Shown here: piece after piece, positions 12,446 to 26,275 of the stretch
Layout: every line of letters starts with the position of its first letter
How positions within the stretch are numbered: the stretch's first letter is position 1
From: Pseudomonas azotoformans
Lineage (GTDB): Bacteria > Pseudomonadota > Gammaproteobacteria > Pseudomonadales > Pseudomonadaceae
Assembly (NCBI RefSeq): GCF_900103345.1
Contig: NZ_LT629702.1
Coordinates: 2,108,001-2,172,000, forward strand
Length of the DNA: 64,000 bases
Direction: 5' to 3'
The notes under the pieces: generated by a model
The model's input: the letters and a program-made list of their open reading frames with translations, nothing else
Told to the model about the DNA's origin: nothing
The model's database searches: none
Made by a program: the position numbers and the translations under genes

Positions 12446-14716
12446 TCAAGCCATTTCAGCCGTGGTTTCGAACTCGAAGGTCAGCTCGCCGTCCTTCAGG
12501 TCGATGTGCACCACGCCACCATGGTCGGAGAGCTCGCCAAACAGGATCTCTTCCGCCAGCGGCCGCTTGATCTTGTCCTGGATCAGACGCGCCATTGGGC
12601 GTGCGCCCATTGCCGCATCGTAACCGCCTTCGGCCAGCCAACTGCGCGCCGCGTCCGTGACCTCCAGCTGCACGCGCTTGTCTTCCAACTGCGCCTGGAG
12701 CTCGGTAAGGAACTTGTCCACCACGCTTTTGATAACCTCATGGCTGAGGCGACCAAACTGGATAATGGTGTCCAGACGGTTGCGGAACTCCGGCGTGAAG
12801 CTCTTCTTGATCACTTCCATCGCATCGGACGAGTGGTCCTGATGCGTGAAGCCGATAGAAGCCCGCGCGGCCGTTTCGGCGCCGGCGTTGGTGGTCATGA
12901 TCACGATCACGTTGCGGAAGTCCGCCTTGCGCCCGTTGTTGTCGGTCAGGGTGCCGTGGTCCATCACCTGCAACAGCAGGTTGAAGACTTCGGGGTGGGC
13001 CTTCTCGATTTCATCGAGCAGCAATACGCAATGCGGTTGCTTGGTGATCGCCTCGGTCAACAGGCCGCCCTGGTCAAAACCGACATAACCCGGAGGTGCG
13101 CCGATCAGGCGCGACACGGTGTGACGCTCCATGTACTCGGACATGTCGAACCGCACCAGCTCAATACCCATGGCCTTGGCCAATTGCCGCGCCGCTTCGG
13201 TCTTGCCGACGCCGGTCGGGCCGGCGAACAGGAACGAACCCACCGGCTTGTCTGGCGACTTGAGGCCCGCACGCGACAGCTTGATCGCAGTGGACAGCGA
13301 GTCGATGGCCGCGTCCTGACCGAACACGGTCAGCTTGAGATCACGCTCAAGGTTACGCAGCAGCTCCTTGTCGGAACTGGTGACGTGTTTAGGCGGAATC
13401 CGCGCGATCTTCGCCACGATGTCCTCGACCTGCGGCACGTCGATGCGCTTCACACGCTTCTCGACCGGCTGCAGGCGCTGGTAGGCGCCCGCCTCGTCGA
13501 TCACGTCGATGGCCTTGTCCGGCATGTGCCGGTCATTGATGTAGCGCGACGCCAGCTCAGCCGCCGAACGCAGGGCCTCATCGGTGTACTCGATGCCGTG
13601 GTGCGCTTCGAAGCGCCCCTTGAGCCCGCGCAGGATGCCGATGGTGTCCTCCACAGAAGGCTCGGACACGTCGACCTTCTGGAAGCGACGCGCCAGGGCA
13701 CGGTCTTTCTCGAAGATGCCACGGAATTCCTGGAACGTGGTCGAACCAATGCAGCGGATATCACCCGACGACAGCAACGGCTTGAGCAGGTTGGAGGCGT
13801 CCATCACCCCACCCGAGGCCGCACCGGCACCAATGATGGTGTGGATTTCGTCGATGAACAGGATCGCCTGCGGGCGTTTTTTCAGCTCACCGAGCAGCGC
13901 CTTGAAGCGCTTCTCGAAGTCGCCACGGTACTTGGTCCCGGCGAGCAAGGCGCCCAGGTCAAGGGAGTAGACGACGCTGTTGGCCAGGAGGTCCGGCACC
14001 TGGTTGTCCACGATGCGCTTGGCCAGGCCTTCGGCAATCGCGGTTTTACCCACGCCTGCCTCACCCACCAGCAACGGATTGTTCTTGCGACGACGCGCGA
14101 GGATCTGCGCTACACGCTCAACCTCAAGCTCACGCCCCACCAGCGGATCGATCCGCCCCTGGCGCGCAAGCTCGTTGAGGTTGCTGGCATAGGCATCCAG
14201 TGGATTGCCCGAAGAAGAAGACTCACCGCCCTCGTCGTCCTGCATATCCTGCTCACCCTCGGAATGATCGCCGTGCCCAGGCACCTTGGAGATACCGTGG
14301 GCGATGTAGTTGACGACATCGATACGGGCAACGCTCTGCTGTTTAAGCAGGAACACTGCCTGGCTTTCCTGTTCGCTGAAAATCGCCACAAGCACATTGG
14401 CGCCCGTGACTTCACGCTTACCGGAGCTCTGAACATGGAACACGGCACGCTGAAGCACCCGCTGGAAGCCCAGGGTTGGCTGGGTCTCACGGTCTTCATC
14501 GTGGACTGGAATAAGTGGCGTCGTGGAGTCGATAAACTCCTGCAGGTCATGCTTGAGTTTGTCGAGGTTGGCGCCGCACGCACGTAGAACGGTGGCGGCA
14601 GCTTCGTTATCCAAAAGTGCCAGCAGCAGGTGTTCGACGGTCATGAACTCATGACGCTTCGAACGAGCCTCCTTGAAGGCAAGATTGAGGGTGACTTCGA
14701 GCTCGCGGTTTAACAT
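12446..14716 (-). CDS. clpA: ATP-dependent Clp protease ATP-binding subunit ClpA
   Basis: A 756-residue Hsp100 unfoldase that feeds substrates, including ClpS-delivered N-degron proteins, into ClpP. It has the N-domain (1-145), an acidic linker rich in Gly/Ser, D1 with Walker A GEAGVGKTAIAEG and D2 with GPTGVGKTEAARQ. The ClpP-docking loop tripeptide IGF is present in ASIGFTHQDHS. It lies 29 bp after clpS on the same strand, so the adaptor and unfoldase form an operon. clpP is not in this window. Confidence 0.97.
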   Translation of the reverse strand: MLNRELEVTLNLAFKEARSKRHEFMTVEHLLLALLDNEAAATVLRACGANLDKLKHDLQEFIDSTTPLIPVHDEDRETQPTLGFQRVLQRAVFHVQSSGKREVTGANVLVAIFSEQESQAVFLLKQQSVARIDVVNYIAHGISKVPGHGDHSEGEQDMQDDEGGESSSSGNPLDAYASNLNELARQGRIDPLVGRELEVERVAQILARRRKNNPLLVGEAGVGKTAIAEGLAKRIVDNQVPDLLANSVVYSLDLGALLAGTKYRGDFEKRFKALLGELKKRPQAILFIDEIHTIIGAGAASGGVMDASNLLKPLLSSGDIRCIGSTTFQEFRGIFEKDRALARRFQKVDVSEPSVEDTIGILRGLKGRFEAHHGIEYTDEALRSAAELASRYINDRHMPDKAIDVIDEAGAYQRLQPVEKRVKRIDVPQVEDIVAKIARIPPKHVTSSDKELLRNLERDLKLTVFGQDAAIDSLSTAIKLSRAGLKSPDKPVGSFLFAGPTGVGKTEAARQLAKAMGIELVRFDMSEYMERHTVSRLIGAPPGYVGFDQGGLLTEAITKQPHCVLLLDEIEKAHPEVFNLLLQVMDHGTLTDNNGRKADFRNVIVIMTTNAGAETAARASIGFTHQDHSSDAMEVIKKSFTPEFRNRLDTIIQFGRLSHEVIKSVVDKFLTELQAQLEDKRVQLEVTDAARSWLAEGGYDAAMGARPMARLIQDKIKRPLAEEILFGELSDHGGVVHIDLKDGELTFEFETTAEMA

Positions 14717-14745
14717 AGCTTCACCTCATACCCAAGTGGTCGGCG

Positions 14746-15114
14746 TTAACCGTCCTTCTCGATTTCACAGAGTAGCGGATGCTGGCTTTCCCTGGCGTAC
14801 TGGTTGACCTGCATGGCCTTTGTCTCGGCGATGTCGCGGGTAAACACTCCACATACTGCCCGTCCTTCTGTGTGAACGGCCAGCATTACCTTGGTCGCCA
14901 ACTCGCGGTTCAGGTTAAAAAACACCTCGAGCACTTCGACCACGAAATCCATCGGTGTGTAGTCATCATTGAACAAAACCACCTTGTACATCGGCGGCGC
15001 CTGTAGAGCAGGCTTGGCCTCCTGAACAGCAATGCCTGCAGAACCGTCGTCATCATGTTCCTGATCCGGTCGATCCTGATTGAATGTTAGTCGAATCTGG
15101 CTGTTTGCATGCAT
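14746..15114 (-). CDS. clpS: ClpA adaptor protein ClpS
   Basis: A 122-residue N-recognin. It has a disordered N-terminal tail (about 40 residues, acidic) that enters the ClpA pore. The compact domain contains the substrate-pocket motif [12 protein letters not shown] and the conserved His in [12 protein letters not shown]. It binds proteins with N-terminal Leu, Phe, Trp or Tyr. It is encoded directly upstream of clpA and divergent from cspD. Confidence 0.96.
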   Translation of the reverse strand: MHANSQIRLTFNQDRPDQEHDDDGSAGIAVQEAKPALQAPPMYKVVLFNDDYTPMDFVVEVLEVFFNLNRELATKVMLAVHTEGRAVCGVFTRDIAETKAMQVNQYARESQHPLLCEIEKDG

Positions 15115-15339
15115 GGAAAGAAAGGTTCGTCAGTGGTTCAAATACAGTGGTGGGGGCGACCTGTCAGATTTTCAACTACTGACCGGCTGGTCGCCTTGAC
15201 TATCGGCGAAACGGTGTTACAACCAATAGAACCCACAGTGGGTAAAAAAGGTCCGCGCAGTCAACCTTATTTATTCGGGTTAGGACGGATAAACTGGATG
15301 ATACTCCAGTGATGGAGTCTGGTGCAGAGGGATATGGGT

Positions 15340-15618
15340 ATGTCTGGCGTCAAGATCAATGGCAAGGTCAAATGGTTCAACAATGCCAAGGGATATGGCT
15401 TTGTTAATGAGGAAGGGAAAACCGAGGACCTTTTTGCACACTATTCAGCGATCATCATGGACGGTTACAAAACGCTGAAAGCGGGACAAGCGGTCACCTT
15501 CCAGATCATTCAGGGCCCCAAGGGACTGCATGCCGTGAATATCGACACAGTGAAGGCAGAAGTCGTTGCCAGCCCTGCGGCACGTGCGAGCGAAACAGAA
15601 AAGAAACAAACGGCCTGA
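15340..15618 (+). CDS. cspD: Cold-shock-like protein CspD
   Basis: A 92-residue single cold-shock domain protein with RNP1 KGYGFVNEEG and RNP2-like DLFAHYSAI, followed by an alanine-rich tail of about 20 residues. CspD proteins bind single-stranded DNA and RNA and in E. coli slow replication in stationary phase. Two other starts are possible (GTG at 15322, ATG at 15334). I prefer the ATG at 15340, which has AGAGGG eight bases upstream. The divergent clpS-cspD arrangement is conserved in gammaproteobacteria. Confidence 0.93.
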   Translation: MSGVKINGKVKWFNNAKGYGFVNEEGKTEDLFAHYSAIIMDGYKTLKAGQAVTFQIIQGPKGLHAVNIDTVKAEVVASPAARASETEKKQTA

Positions 15619-15645
15619 TCCGCCACCGATCGTACAGCCCGTAAG

Positions 15646-15683
15646 AAAAACGGCCACCCAATCAACTTGGAGTGGCCGTTTTT
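15646..15683. terminator. Bidirectional terminator between cspD and icd
   Basis: A 12-bp perfect stem (AAAAACGGCCAC and GTGGCCGTTTTT) with a 14-base loop, flanked by A and T runs on both sides, so it can stop the convergent cspD and icd transcripts. Confidence 0.9.
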
Positions 15684-15695
15684 ATACCTGCTTGC

Positions 15696-16952
15696 TTACA
15701 TATGCGAGATCAGCGCATCACCAAAGCCCGACGACGACACCAGCTTCGCACCCTCCATCAGACGCTCGAAGTCATAGGTCACGGTCTTCGCCGAAATTGC
15801 ACCATTGGTGCCCTTGATGATCAAGTCAGCCGCCTCGACCCAGCCCATGTGACGCAACATCATTTCCGCCGACAAAATCAACGAACCCGGGTTGACCTGG
15901 TCCTTGCCCGCATACTTCGGCGCAGTACCGTGTGTCGCCTCGAACATCGCCACGGTGTCCGACAGGTTCGCGCCCGGCGCAATACCGATACCGCCCACCT
16001 CCGCCGCAAGGGCGTCGGACAGGTAATCACCGTTCAGGTTAAGCGTCGCGATCACATCATACTCAGCCGGACGCAACAGGATCTGCTGGAGCATGGCGTC
16101 CGCGATAGCATCCTTGACCACCACATTCTTGCCAGTCTTGGGGTTCTTGAACTGCATCCACGGGCCGCCATCCAGCAGCGTCGCGCCAAATTCGTCAGCC
16201 GCCACCTCATAGGCCCATTCCTTGAAGGCACCTTCGGTGAACTTCATGATGTTGCCTTTGTGCACGATGGTCAGCGAGTCGCGGTCGTTATCCACTACAT
16301 ACTGAAGGGCTTTGCGCGCCAGGCGCTTGGTCCCCTCTTTCGAAACCGGCTTCACGCCGATCCCGCAGTCCTGGTCGAAACGGATCTTGGTCACGCCCAT
16401 TTCTTCCTTGAGGAACTTGATCACCTTGATCGCTTCGGGCGAACCGGCCTTCCACTCGATACCGGCGTAAATGTCTTCGGAGTTTTCCCGGAAGATGGTC
16501 ATGTCCACGTCGCCGGGCTTCTTGACCGGGCTGGGCACGCCTTCGAACCAGCGCACCGGGCGCAGGCACACATACAGGTCGAGTTGCTGACGCAGGGCCA
16601 CGTTCAGCGAACGGATGCCGCCACCGACCGGGGTGGTCAGCGGGCCCTTGATGGACACCACGTAATCCTTGACCGCATCCAGGGTTTCCTGGGGCAGCCA
16701 GGTGTCCTGGTCGTAGATTTGAGTCGCTTTTTCGCCGGCATACACCTCCATCCAGGAGATCTTACGCTTGCCGCCGTAGGCCTTTTCAACAGCTGCATCG
16801 ACCACCTTGATCATCACCGGACTGATGTCGACGCCGATACCGTCACCTTCGATGTAAGGAATGATCGGTTGGTCAGGAACATTGAGAGAATGGTCTGCAT
16901 TGACGGTGATTTTGTCGCCGACTGCCGGAACCTGAATCTTCTTGTATCCCAT
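15696..16952 (-). CDS. icd: NADP-dependent isocitrate dehydrogenase, dimeric type
   Basis: A 418-residue homodimeric TCA-cycle enzyme that oxidises isocitrate to 2-oxoglutarate. The loop [16 protein letters not shown] contains the serine that AceK phosphorylates in enteric bacteria to divert flux to the glyoxylate shunt. I set the start at MGYKKIQVP, because GGAG lies six bases before it. The ATG four codons upstream has none. It is divergent from a second, unrelated isocitrate dehydrogenase (idh), with isocitrate lyase 10 kb away. Confidence 0.96.
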   Translation of the reverse strand: MGYKKIQVPAVGDKITVNADHSLNVPDQPIIPYIEGDGIGVDISPVMIKVVDAAVEKAYGGKRKISWMEVYAGEKATQIYDQDTWLPQETLDAVKDYVVSIKGPLTTPVGGGIRSLNVALRQQLDLYVCLRPVRWFEGVPSPVKKPGDVDMTIFRENSEDIYAGIEWKAGSPEAIKVIKFLKEEMGVTKIRFDQDCGIGVKPVSKEGTKRLARKALQYVVDNDRDSLTIVHKGNIMKFTEGAFKEWAYEVAADEFGATLLDGGPWMQFKNPKTGKNVVVKDAIADAMLQQILLRPAEYDVIATLNLNGDYLSDALAAEVGGIGIAPGANLSDTVAMFEATHGTAPKYAGKDQVNPGSLILSAEMMLRHMGWVEAADLIIKGTNGAISAKTVTYDFERLMEGAKLVSSSGFGDALISHM

Positions 16953-19671
<2,719 letters not shown>

Positions 19672-19691
19672 GGTTGTAAGGATGCAAAGAA

Positions 19692-19720
19692 GCCCCGGCC
19701 CCGTGCCGGGGTTTCTGTTT
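19692..19720 (+). terminator. Terminator of idh
   Basis: A hairpin with CCCCGG and CCGGGG arms followed by GTTTCTGTTTT, starting about 20 bp after the idh stop. Confidence 0.8.
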
Positions 19721-19754
19721 TATGTGCTTTCTTACTGAAGAAACCCAATCAAAC

Positions 19755-19843
19755 TGTGGGAGGGGGCTTGCCCCCGATGGCAGTAGGTCAGGCACAGATA
19801 GATCAACTGACACTCCCTCATCGGTGGCAAGCCCCCTCCCACA
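19755..19843. repeat. REP doublet (inverted pair)
   Basis: Arms TGTGGGAGGGGGCTTGCCCC and the near-complementary GGCAAGCCCCCTCCCACA, about 45 bp apart, between the idh terminator and the Nudix gene. The right copy carries a G-to-T change in the loop-side stem (ATCGGTGGC), showing drift. Confidence 0.85.
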
Positions 19844-19896
19844 CTGACTGTTATCCTGCTCCAGGACTGCACCGCATCTTAAATCCAGAGGCAACC

Positions 19897-20343
19897 ATGA
19901 CTTGGCAACCCCACATCACCGTCGCCACCATCGTCGAAGACGATGGCAAGTTCCTGATGGTCGAAGAACTCAAGGGCGGCCGCGCCGTGCTCAACCAGCC
20001 CGCCGGCCACCTCGACCCGCATGAAACCCTCACCGAAGCCGCCGTACGCGAGACCCTCGAAGAAACCGGCTGGGATGTGGAAGCCACCGGCATCGTCGGC
20101 ATTTACCTGTACACCGCCCCGAGCAATGGCGTGACTTATCAAAGAGTCTGCTTTATCGCCAAGGCCCTGAAACACCACCCCGACTACCCACTCGACGACG
20201 GCATCCTGCGCGCCCGCTGGCTGAGCCGTGACGAGCTGATGAGCCTGCGCGACGACTGGCGCAGCGAGCTGATCATCCGCTGCATCGATGATTATCTGGC
20301 CGGCCAGCGCCACAGTCTCGAATTGATCCGCCCTTCTCTTTAG
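19897..20343 (+). CDS. Nudix hydrolase, NudJ-like
   Basis: A 148-residue Nudix pyrophosphatase. The Nudix box spans residues about 35-57, from GHLDPHETLTEAAV to ETLEETGW, with all the conserved Glu residues that bind Mg2+. It resembles E. coli NudJ (YmfB), which acts on nucleoside di/triphosphates and HMP-PP. In E. coli the same gene also sits before mnmA-hflD-purB, which supports the assignment. A 59-bp gap precedes mnmA. Confidence 0.88.
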   Translation: MTWQPHITVATIVEDDGKFLMVEELKGGRAVLNQPAGHLDPHETLTEAAVRETLEETGWDVEATGIVGIYLYTAPSNGVTYQRVCFIAKALKHHPDYPLDDGILRARWLSRDELMSLRDDWRSELIIRCIDDYLAGQRHSLELIRPSL

Positions 20344-20402
20344 CCTTGAAGGCCCGAGCCTGATAGAATCGCGTCCTTTTTCAAGACACCCGTTGAAACC
20401 CT

Positions 20403-21527
20403 ATGCGTGATCCAGCCCCTTCTGACACACAAAAGAAGCGCGTCATCGTCGGCATGTCCGGCGGCGTGGATTCTTCCGTTTCCGCCGTTCTGCTCATGGA
20501 GCAGGGTTATGAGGTGGAAGGCCTGTTCATGAAGAACTGGGAAGAAGACGATGGAACGGAATATTGCACCGCGATGGACGACCTGGCGGATGCCCAGGCC
20601 GTGTGCGACAAGATTGGCATCAAGCTGCACACCGCCAACTTCGCCGCCGAGTACTGGGACAACGTGTTCGAGCACTTCCTGGCCGAATACAAGGCCGGCC
20701 GCACGCCGAACCCGGACATCCTGTGCAACCGCGAGATCAAGTTCAAGGCGTTCCTCGACTACGCCATGATGCTCGGCGCCGACCTGATTGCCACTGGCCA
20801 CTACGTGCGCCGCCGCGACATTGATGGCCGCACCGAACTGCTCAAGGGCCTGGACCCGAACAAGGACCAGAGCTACTTCCTGCACGCCGTCGGCGGCGAA
20901 CAGATCGCCAAGACCCTGTTCCCGGTAGGCGAGCTGGAAAAACCCGAAGTGCGCAGGATCGCCGAGAAACACGGCCTGGCTACCGCCAAGAAGAAGGATT
21001 CCACCGGCATCTGCTTTATCGGCGAGCGCCGCTTCAGCGACTTCCTCAAGCAATACCTGCCGGCGCAACCGGGCGAGATCCACACCACCGAAGGTGAGGT
21101 CATCGGCCGTCACCATGGCCTGATGTACCACACCATCGGCCAGCGCCAGGGCCTGGGCATCGGCGGCTTGAAAGACGCCGGTGAAGAGCCGTGGTACGTG
21201 CTGGTCAAGGACCTGGAAAACAACGTGCTGATCGTCGGCCAGGGCAACGAGCACCCGCTGTTGTTCTCCGGCGCCCTGCTCGCCTCCGAGATCTACTGGG
21301 TCAACCCGATCGACCTGAGCACCCCACGCCACCTGACCGCCAAGGTGCGCTATCGCCAGAGCGACCAGCCGTGCACCCTGGAAAAAACCGCTACCGGCTA
21401 CCGTGCCACCTTTGATGACCCGCAACGCGCGGTCACCCCTGGCCAGTCCGTGGTGTTCTACGATGGCGAAATCTGCCTGGGCGGCGGCGTGATTGAAATC
21501 GCCGAAGCCTGGAGCCAGAAGGCATGA
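20403..21527 (+). CDS. mnmA: tRNA-specific 2-thiouridylase MnmA
   Basis: A 374-residue ATP pyrophosphatase that makes s2U34 in tRNA-Lys, -Glu and -Gln, using sulfur delivered by TusE. The PP-loop is [11 protein letters not shown] near residue 18. The catalytic cysteines are in [12 protein letters not shown] (around residue 106) and [10 protein letters not shown] (around 205). Its last codons overlap the hflD start (ATGA). Confidence 0.97.
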   Translation: MRDPAPSDTQKKRVIVGMSGGVDSSVSAVLLMEQGYEVEGLFMKNWEEDDGTEYCTAMDDLADAQAVCDKIGIKLHTANFAAEYWDNVFEHFLAEYKAGRTPNPDILCNREIKFKAFLDYAMMLGADLIATGHYVRRRDIDGRTELLKGLDPNKDQSYFLHAVGGEQIAKTLFPVGELEKPEVRRIAEKHGLATAKKKDSTGICFIGERRFSDFLKQYLPAQPGEIHTTEGEVIGRHHGLMYHTIGQRQGLGIGGLKDAGEEPWYVLVKDLENNVLIVGQGNEHPLLFSGALLASEIYWVNPIDLSTPRHLTAKVRYRQSDQPCTLEKTATGYRATFDDPQRAVTPGQSVVFYDGEICLGGGVIEIAEAWSQKA

Positions 21528-22147
21528 GCCCGACCCAGGAGCAATTGACGGCACTGGGCGGGGTGTTCCTCGCCGCGGTATTGGTGGACAAGATCGCCAA
21601 GACCGGCCAGGTCACCGAGGCCGGCCTGACCTGCATGCTCGGCAGCCTGTTGATCCGCGACCCCAAGGACACCCTGGAAGTCTACGGTGGCGACGACCTG
21701 GCGCTGCGTGAAGGTTACCGCGCGCTGATCGGCGCCCTGGAGCGCGACCCCAGCACCCTGCAGCGCGAGCCGCTGCGCTACGCCCTGTCGATGCTCGGCC
21801 TCGAGCGCCAACTGGCCAAGCGCGAGGACATGCTGGAGGTCATCGGCAAACGCCTGCCGCAGATCCAGTCCCAGGTGGAACACTTCGGCCCGGCCCACGA
21901 AAACGTGATCGCCGCCTGTGGCGCGCTGTACCAGGACACATTGAGCACCTTGCGCCAACGCATCCAGGTACACGGCGACATGCGCAACCTGCAACAACCG
22001 AACAACGCTTCGAAAATCCGCGCCCTGCTGCTGGCCGGTATTCGTTCGGCGCGGTTGTGGCGCCAGTTGGGCGGTCATCGTTGGCAGCTGGTGATCAGCC
22101 GGCGCAAATTGCTCAAAGAGCTTTACCCGTTGATGCGCAACGAATAA
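21524..22147 (+). CDS. hflD: High-frequency lysogenisation protein HflD homologue
   Basis: A 207-residue, mostly helical HflD-family protein. In E. coli HflD binds phage lambda CII. The cellular role elsewhere is unclear. The order mnmA-hflD-purB is strongly conserved in gammaproteobacteria and is intact here, with a 4-bp overlap to mnmA and 125 bp to purB. Confidence 0.93.
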   Translation: MSPTQEQLTALGGVFLAAVLVDKIAKTGQVTEAGLTCMLGSLLIRDPKDTLEVYGGDDLALREGYRALIGALERDPSTLQREPLRYALSMLGLERQLAKREDMLEVIGKRLPQIQSQVEHFGPAHENVIAACGALYQDTLSTLRQRIQVHGDMRNLQQPNNASKIRALLLAGIRSARLWRQLGGHRWQLVISRRKLLKELYPLMRNE

Positions 22148-22185
22148 GTCGCAGCAGCAGGCCATTTTCAAGCCGTTACGCGTAA

Positions 22186-23643
<1,458 letters not shown>

Positions 23644-23662
23644 TCATCGCAAGACCCTTTGA

Positions 23663-23690
23663 GACGCCCGGCCGCGCCGGGCGTTTTTAT
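23663..23690 (+). terminator. Terminator of purB
   Basis: A hairpin GACGCCCGGC and GCCGGGCG followed by TTTTTATT, 20 bp after the purB stop. Confidence 0.9.
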
Positions 23691-23727
23691 TCCAGTCTGA
23701 AAAGTGCTTTTTTTCAATAGGTTACAC

Positions 23728-24894
23728 ATGAATCCTGATATCCCTCTTCAACTTCTGGGCGGCATCACGGCACGGGAATTCCTGCGCGACTACTGGCAGA
23801 AAAAACCGCTGCTGATCCGCCAGGCCATTCCTGATTTCGAAAGCCCGATCGACGCCGACGAACTGGCCGGCCTGGCACTGGAAGAAGAAGTCGAGTCGCG
23901 CCTGGTGATCGAGCATGGCGAGCGCCCGTGGGAGCTGCGTCGCGGTCCGTTCGCCGAAGACGCCTTCAGCACCCTGCCTGATCGTGAGTGGACCCTGCTG
24001 GTACAGGCGGTCGACCAGTTCGTACCGGAAGTGGCCGAATTGCTGGAGCAGTTCCGCTTTCTGCCGAGCTGGCGCATCGACGATGTGATGATCAGCTTCG
24101 CCGCACCGGGCGGCAGCGTTGGCCCGCACTTCGACAACTACGACGTGTTCCTGCTGCAAGCCCAGGGCAAGCGCAACTGGAAGATCGGCCAGATGTGCAG
24201 CTCCGAAAGCGCGCTGCTGCAGCACGCCGACCTGCGCATCCTCGCCGAATTCGAAGAAAGCGCCGAGTGGGTCCTGGAACCGGGCGACATGCTTTACCTG
24301 CCGCCGCGCCTGGCGCATTTCGGCATTGCCGAAGACGACTGTATGACCTACTCCGTGGGCTTCCGCGCACCGAGCGCGGCCGAGGTGCTGACCCACTTCA
24401 CCGACTTCCTCAGCCAGTACCTGACCGACGAAGAGCGCTACACCGACGCCGACGCCCAGCCGGTCAGCGACCCGCATCAGATCCAGAGCGACGCCCTGGA
24501 TCGCCTCAAGAGCCTGCTCGCCGAGCACATGAGCGACGAGCGTATGCTGCTGACCTGGTTCGGCCAGTTCATGACCGAACCGCGCTACCCGGAACTGGTG
24601 GCCGGCGAAGAACTCGGCGAAGAGGACTTCATCAGCGCCCTGGAAGACGGCGCGATCCTGGTGCGCAACCCAAGCGCACGAATGGCCTGGTCGGAAGTGG
24701 ATGACGATGTACTGCTGTTCGCCAGCGGGCAAAGCCGTTACCTGCCGGGTAAATTGCGTGAACTGCTGAAGCTGGTGTGTTCGGCCGATGCGCTGCACAG
24801 CGAGAACCTGGGCGAATGGCTGGCGGACGAAGACGGCCGCGACCTGCTGTGCGAATTGGTCAAGCAAGGAAGCCTGGGATTTGCCGATGAATAA
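23728..24894 (+). CDS. Ribosomal oxygenase RoxA/YcfD (L16 arginine hydroxylase)
   Basis: A 388-residue JmjC/cupin Fe(II)/2-oxoglutarate oxygenase. The iron triad is seen as HFD in SVGPHFDNYDVF (around residues 132-142) and the distal His in PPRLAHFGIAED (around 195). E. coli YcfD hydroxylates Arg81 of ribosomal protein L16. The family-typical C-terminal dimerisation and winged-helix domains follow. The ATG at 23728 has AGG six bases upstream. An ATG eight codons earlier is less well supported. The end overlaps the next gene by 8 bp. Confidence 0.9.
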   Translation: MNPDIPLQLLGGITAREFLRDYWQKKPLLIRQAIPDFESPIDADELAGLALEEEVESRLVIEHGERPWELRRGPFAEDAFSTLPDREWTLLVQAVDQFVPEVAELLEQFRFLPSWRIDDVMISFAAPGGSVGPHFDNYDVFLLQAQGKRNWKIGQMCSSESALLQHADLRILAEFEESAEWVLEPGDMLYLPPRLAHFGIAEDDCMTYSVGFRAPSAAEVLTHFTDFLSQYLTDEERYTDADAQPVSDPHQIQSDALDRLKSLLAEHMSDERMLLTWFGQFMTEPRYPELVAGEELGEEDFISALEDGAILVRNPSARMAWSEVDDDVLLFASGQSRYLPGKLRELLKLVCSADALHSENLGEWLADEDGRDLLCELVKQGSLGFADE

Positions 24895-25309
24895 GATTCA
24901 CGTAAGTGTCGCGGACTGGCAAAAGGATATCGCCGAGATTCGGCGCATTCGTGAAGCGGTGTTTATCGCTGAACAATCGGTTCCACCGGAGCTGGAGTGG
25001 GACGCGGACGACGCCGGCGCGGTGCATTTCCTTGCATTCGAAGGCGATTTTCCGATTGGCACTGCGCGCCTGCTGCCCAGTGGCGAGATCGGACGCGTTT
25101 CGGTCCTCAAGGACTGGCGCGGCTTGAAGGTCGGCGACAAGCTGATGGAAGCGGTGATCGGCGTGGCCGAGAAACGTGGCCAGACCCGGCAGTTCCTGAG
25201 TGCGCAGGTTTATGCTGCACCGTTCTATGAGCGGCTGGGTTTCAAGATTGTCAGTGATGAGTTTCTTGAAGTCGGGATTCCGCATGTGGATATGGTGCGC
25301 GGGGACTGA
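24887..25309 (+). CDS. GNAT-family N-acetyltransferase (ElaA/YjcF-like)
   Basis: A 140-residue acetyl-CoA-dependent acyltransferase. The core shows the sequence IGRVSVLKDWRGLKVGDKLM, the acetyl-CoA-binding loop pattern of GNATs (V-x-x-x-x-RG-x-x-x-G-x-x-L), and a C-terminal AAPFYERLGFKIV. The substrate cannot be read from the sequence. It overlaps the oxygenase gene by 8 bp, so the two are coupled. I have no evidence that it also acts on ribosomal protein. Confidence 0.88.
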   Translation: MNKIHVSVADWQKDIAEIRRIREAVFIAEQSVPPELEWDADDAGAVHFLAFEGDFPIGTARLLPSGEIGRVSVLKDWRGLKVGDKLMEAVIGVAEKRGQTRQFLSAQVYAAPFYERLGFKIVSDEFLEVGIPHVDMVRGD

Positions 25310-25330
25310 TCCGACACCGCGTCGCCTGCA

Positions 25331-25410
25331 TCGCAGGCAAGCCAGCTCCCACACTTGACCGAGTACACTCCTTGGAATGCGGTCAAATGTGGGAGCTGGC
25401 TTGCCTGCGA
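25331..25410. repeat. REP doublet, second family
   Basis: Inverted arms TCGCAGGCAAGCCAGCTCCC and its exact complement, ending TGCCTGCGA, about 34 bp apart. The core (GGGAGCTGGCTTGCC) differs from the GGGAGGGGGCTTGCC type found elsewhere in the window, so at least two REP subfamilies are present. Confidence 0.85.
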
Positions 25411-25431
25411 AAGCGATATCAGCAGCACCAT

Positions 25432-25457
25432 AAATGCCCTGCACTGCCAGGGCATTT
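25432..25457 (+). terminator. Terminator after the GNAT gene
   Basis: A 10-bp stem AAATGCCCTG / CAGGGCATTT with a CACTGC loop, just behind the REP doublet and ahead of the secretin-like gene. Confidence 0.7.
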
Positions 25458-25537
25458 TGCCGTCTACGATTCAATTTGCGACCCGCCAGGCCGACAAACT
25501 GGCACTATCCAGCCTTTGACTCGCAGAGATAACGGAC

Positions 25538-26275
25538 ATGTCCCTACGCACCCTGCTCACCGCCCTCCTCCTGACCGCCAGCGTCTCGGCCGTGGCCGAC
25601 ACCGAAGTGGTCAACCTGAGCAACCGCACCAGCGCCGACTTGCTCCCCGTGGCGCAGAACTTCATCGGCAAGGACGGCACCGTCAGCGCCTACGGCAATC
25701 AACTGATCGTCAAGGCCGACCCTGGCAAGATCCAGGACCTTCGCGCCCTGCTGTCTCAACTGGATACTCCGGCCAAACGCCTGCTGATCACCGTCGACAC
25801 CAACGAAAACAACCAGCAGAACACGGGAGACAGCCAGACCCGCATCATCAGCTACGGCACCACCAGCCGCGACGGCGGTACCCAGCAGATCCAGGCCAGC
25901 GAAGGCGTGCCTGCGCTGATCCAGGTCGGCCAGAGTGTGCCACTGACCACCACCCAGCAGGACAGCTATGGCCGCCTGCAAAACCAGACCCAGTATCGCA
26001 ACGTGACCCAGGGCTTCTACGTGACCGCCAGCGTCACCGGCGAGACCGTGCACCTGGCAATCAGTACCAATCGTGACCGCATGAGCCAGGAGCGTCCCGA
26101 TGTAGTGAACGTACAGAGTACCGACACAACCGTCAGTGGGCGCCTAGGCGAGTGGATCACCCTGGCCGGCATCAATCGCGAGACCCAAGCCGACAAATCC
26201 GCTACAACCCGCAGCTACTCTACTCAGGGCCGTGATGACCTGACGGTGCGCGTCAAGGTCGACACCCTGAACTGA
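25538..26275 (+). CDS. Exported secretin-domain-like protein
   Basis: A 245-residue protein with a signal peptide (residues 1-20, MSLRTLLTALLLTASVSAVA). Residues about 22-80 look like a secretin N-domain (short N0/NolW type: VVNLSNRTSADLLPVAQNFI, then GNQLIVKADPGKIQDL). The remainder resembles the start of a secretin beta-domain (VQVGQSVPLTTTQQ, VTGETVHLAIST) but is far too short to form the outer-membrane ring. No other secretion genes adjoin it. The function is unknown; it could be a periplasmic partner of a secretin or a stand-alone remnant that pseudomonads keep. Confidence 0.7.
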   Translation: MSLRTLLTALLLTASVSAVADTEVVNLSNRTSADLLPVAQNFIGKDGTVSAYGNQLIVKADPGKIQDLRALLSQLDTPAKRLLITVDTNENNQQNTGDSQTRIISYGTTSRDGGTQQIQASEGVPALIQVGQSVPLTTTQQDSYGRLQNQTQYRNVTQGFYVTASVTGETVHLAISTNRDRMSQERPDVVNVQSTDTTVSGRLGEWITLAGINRETQADKSATTRSYSTQGRDDLTVRVKVDTLN

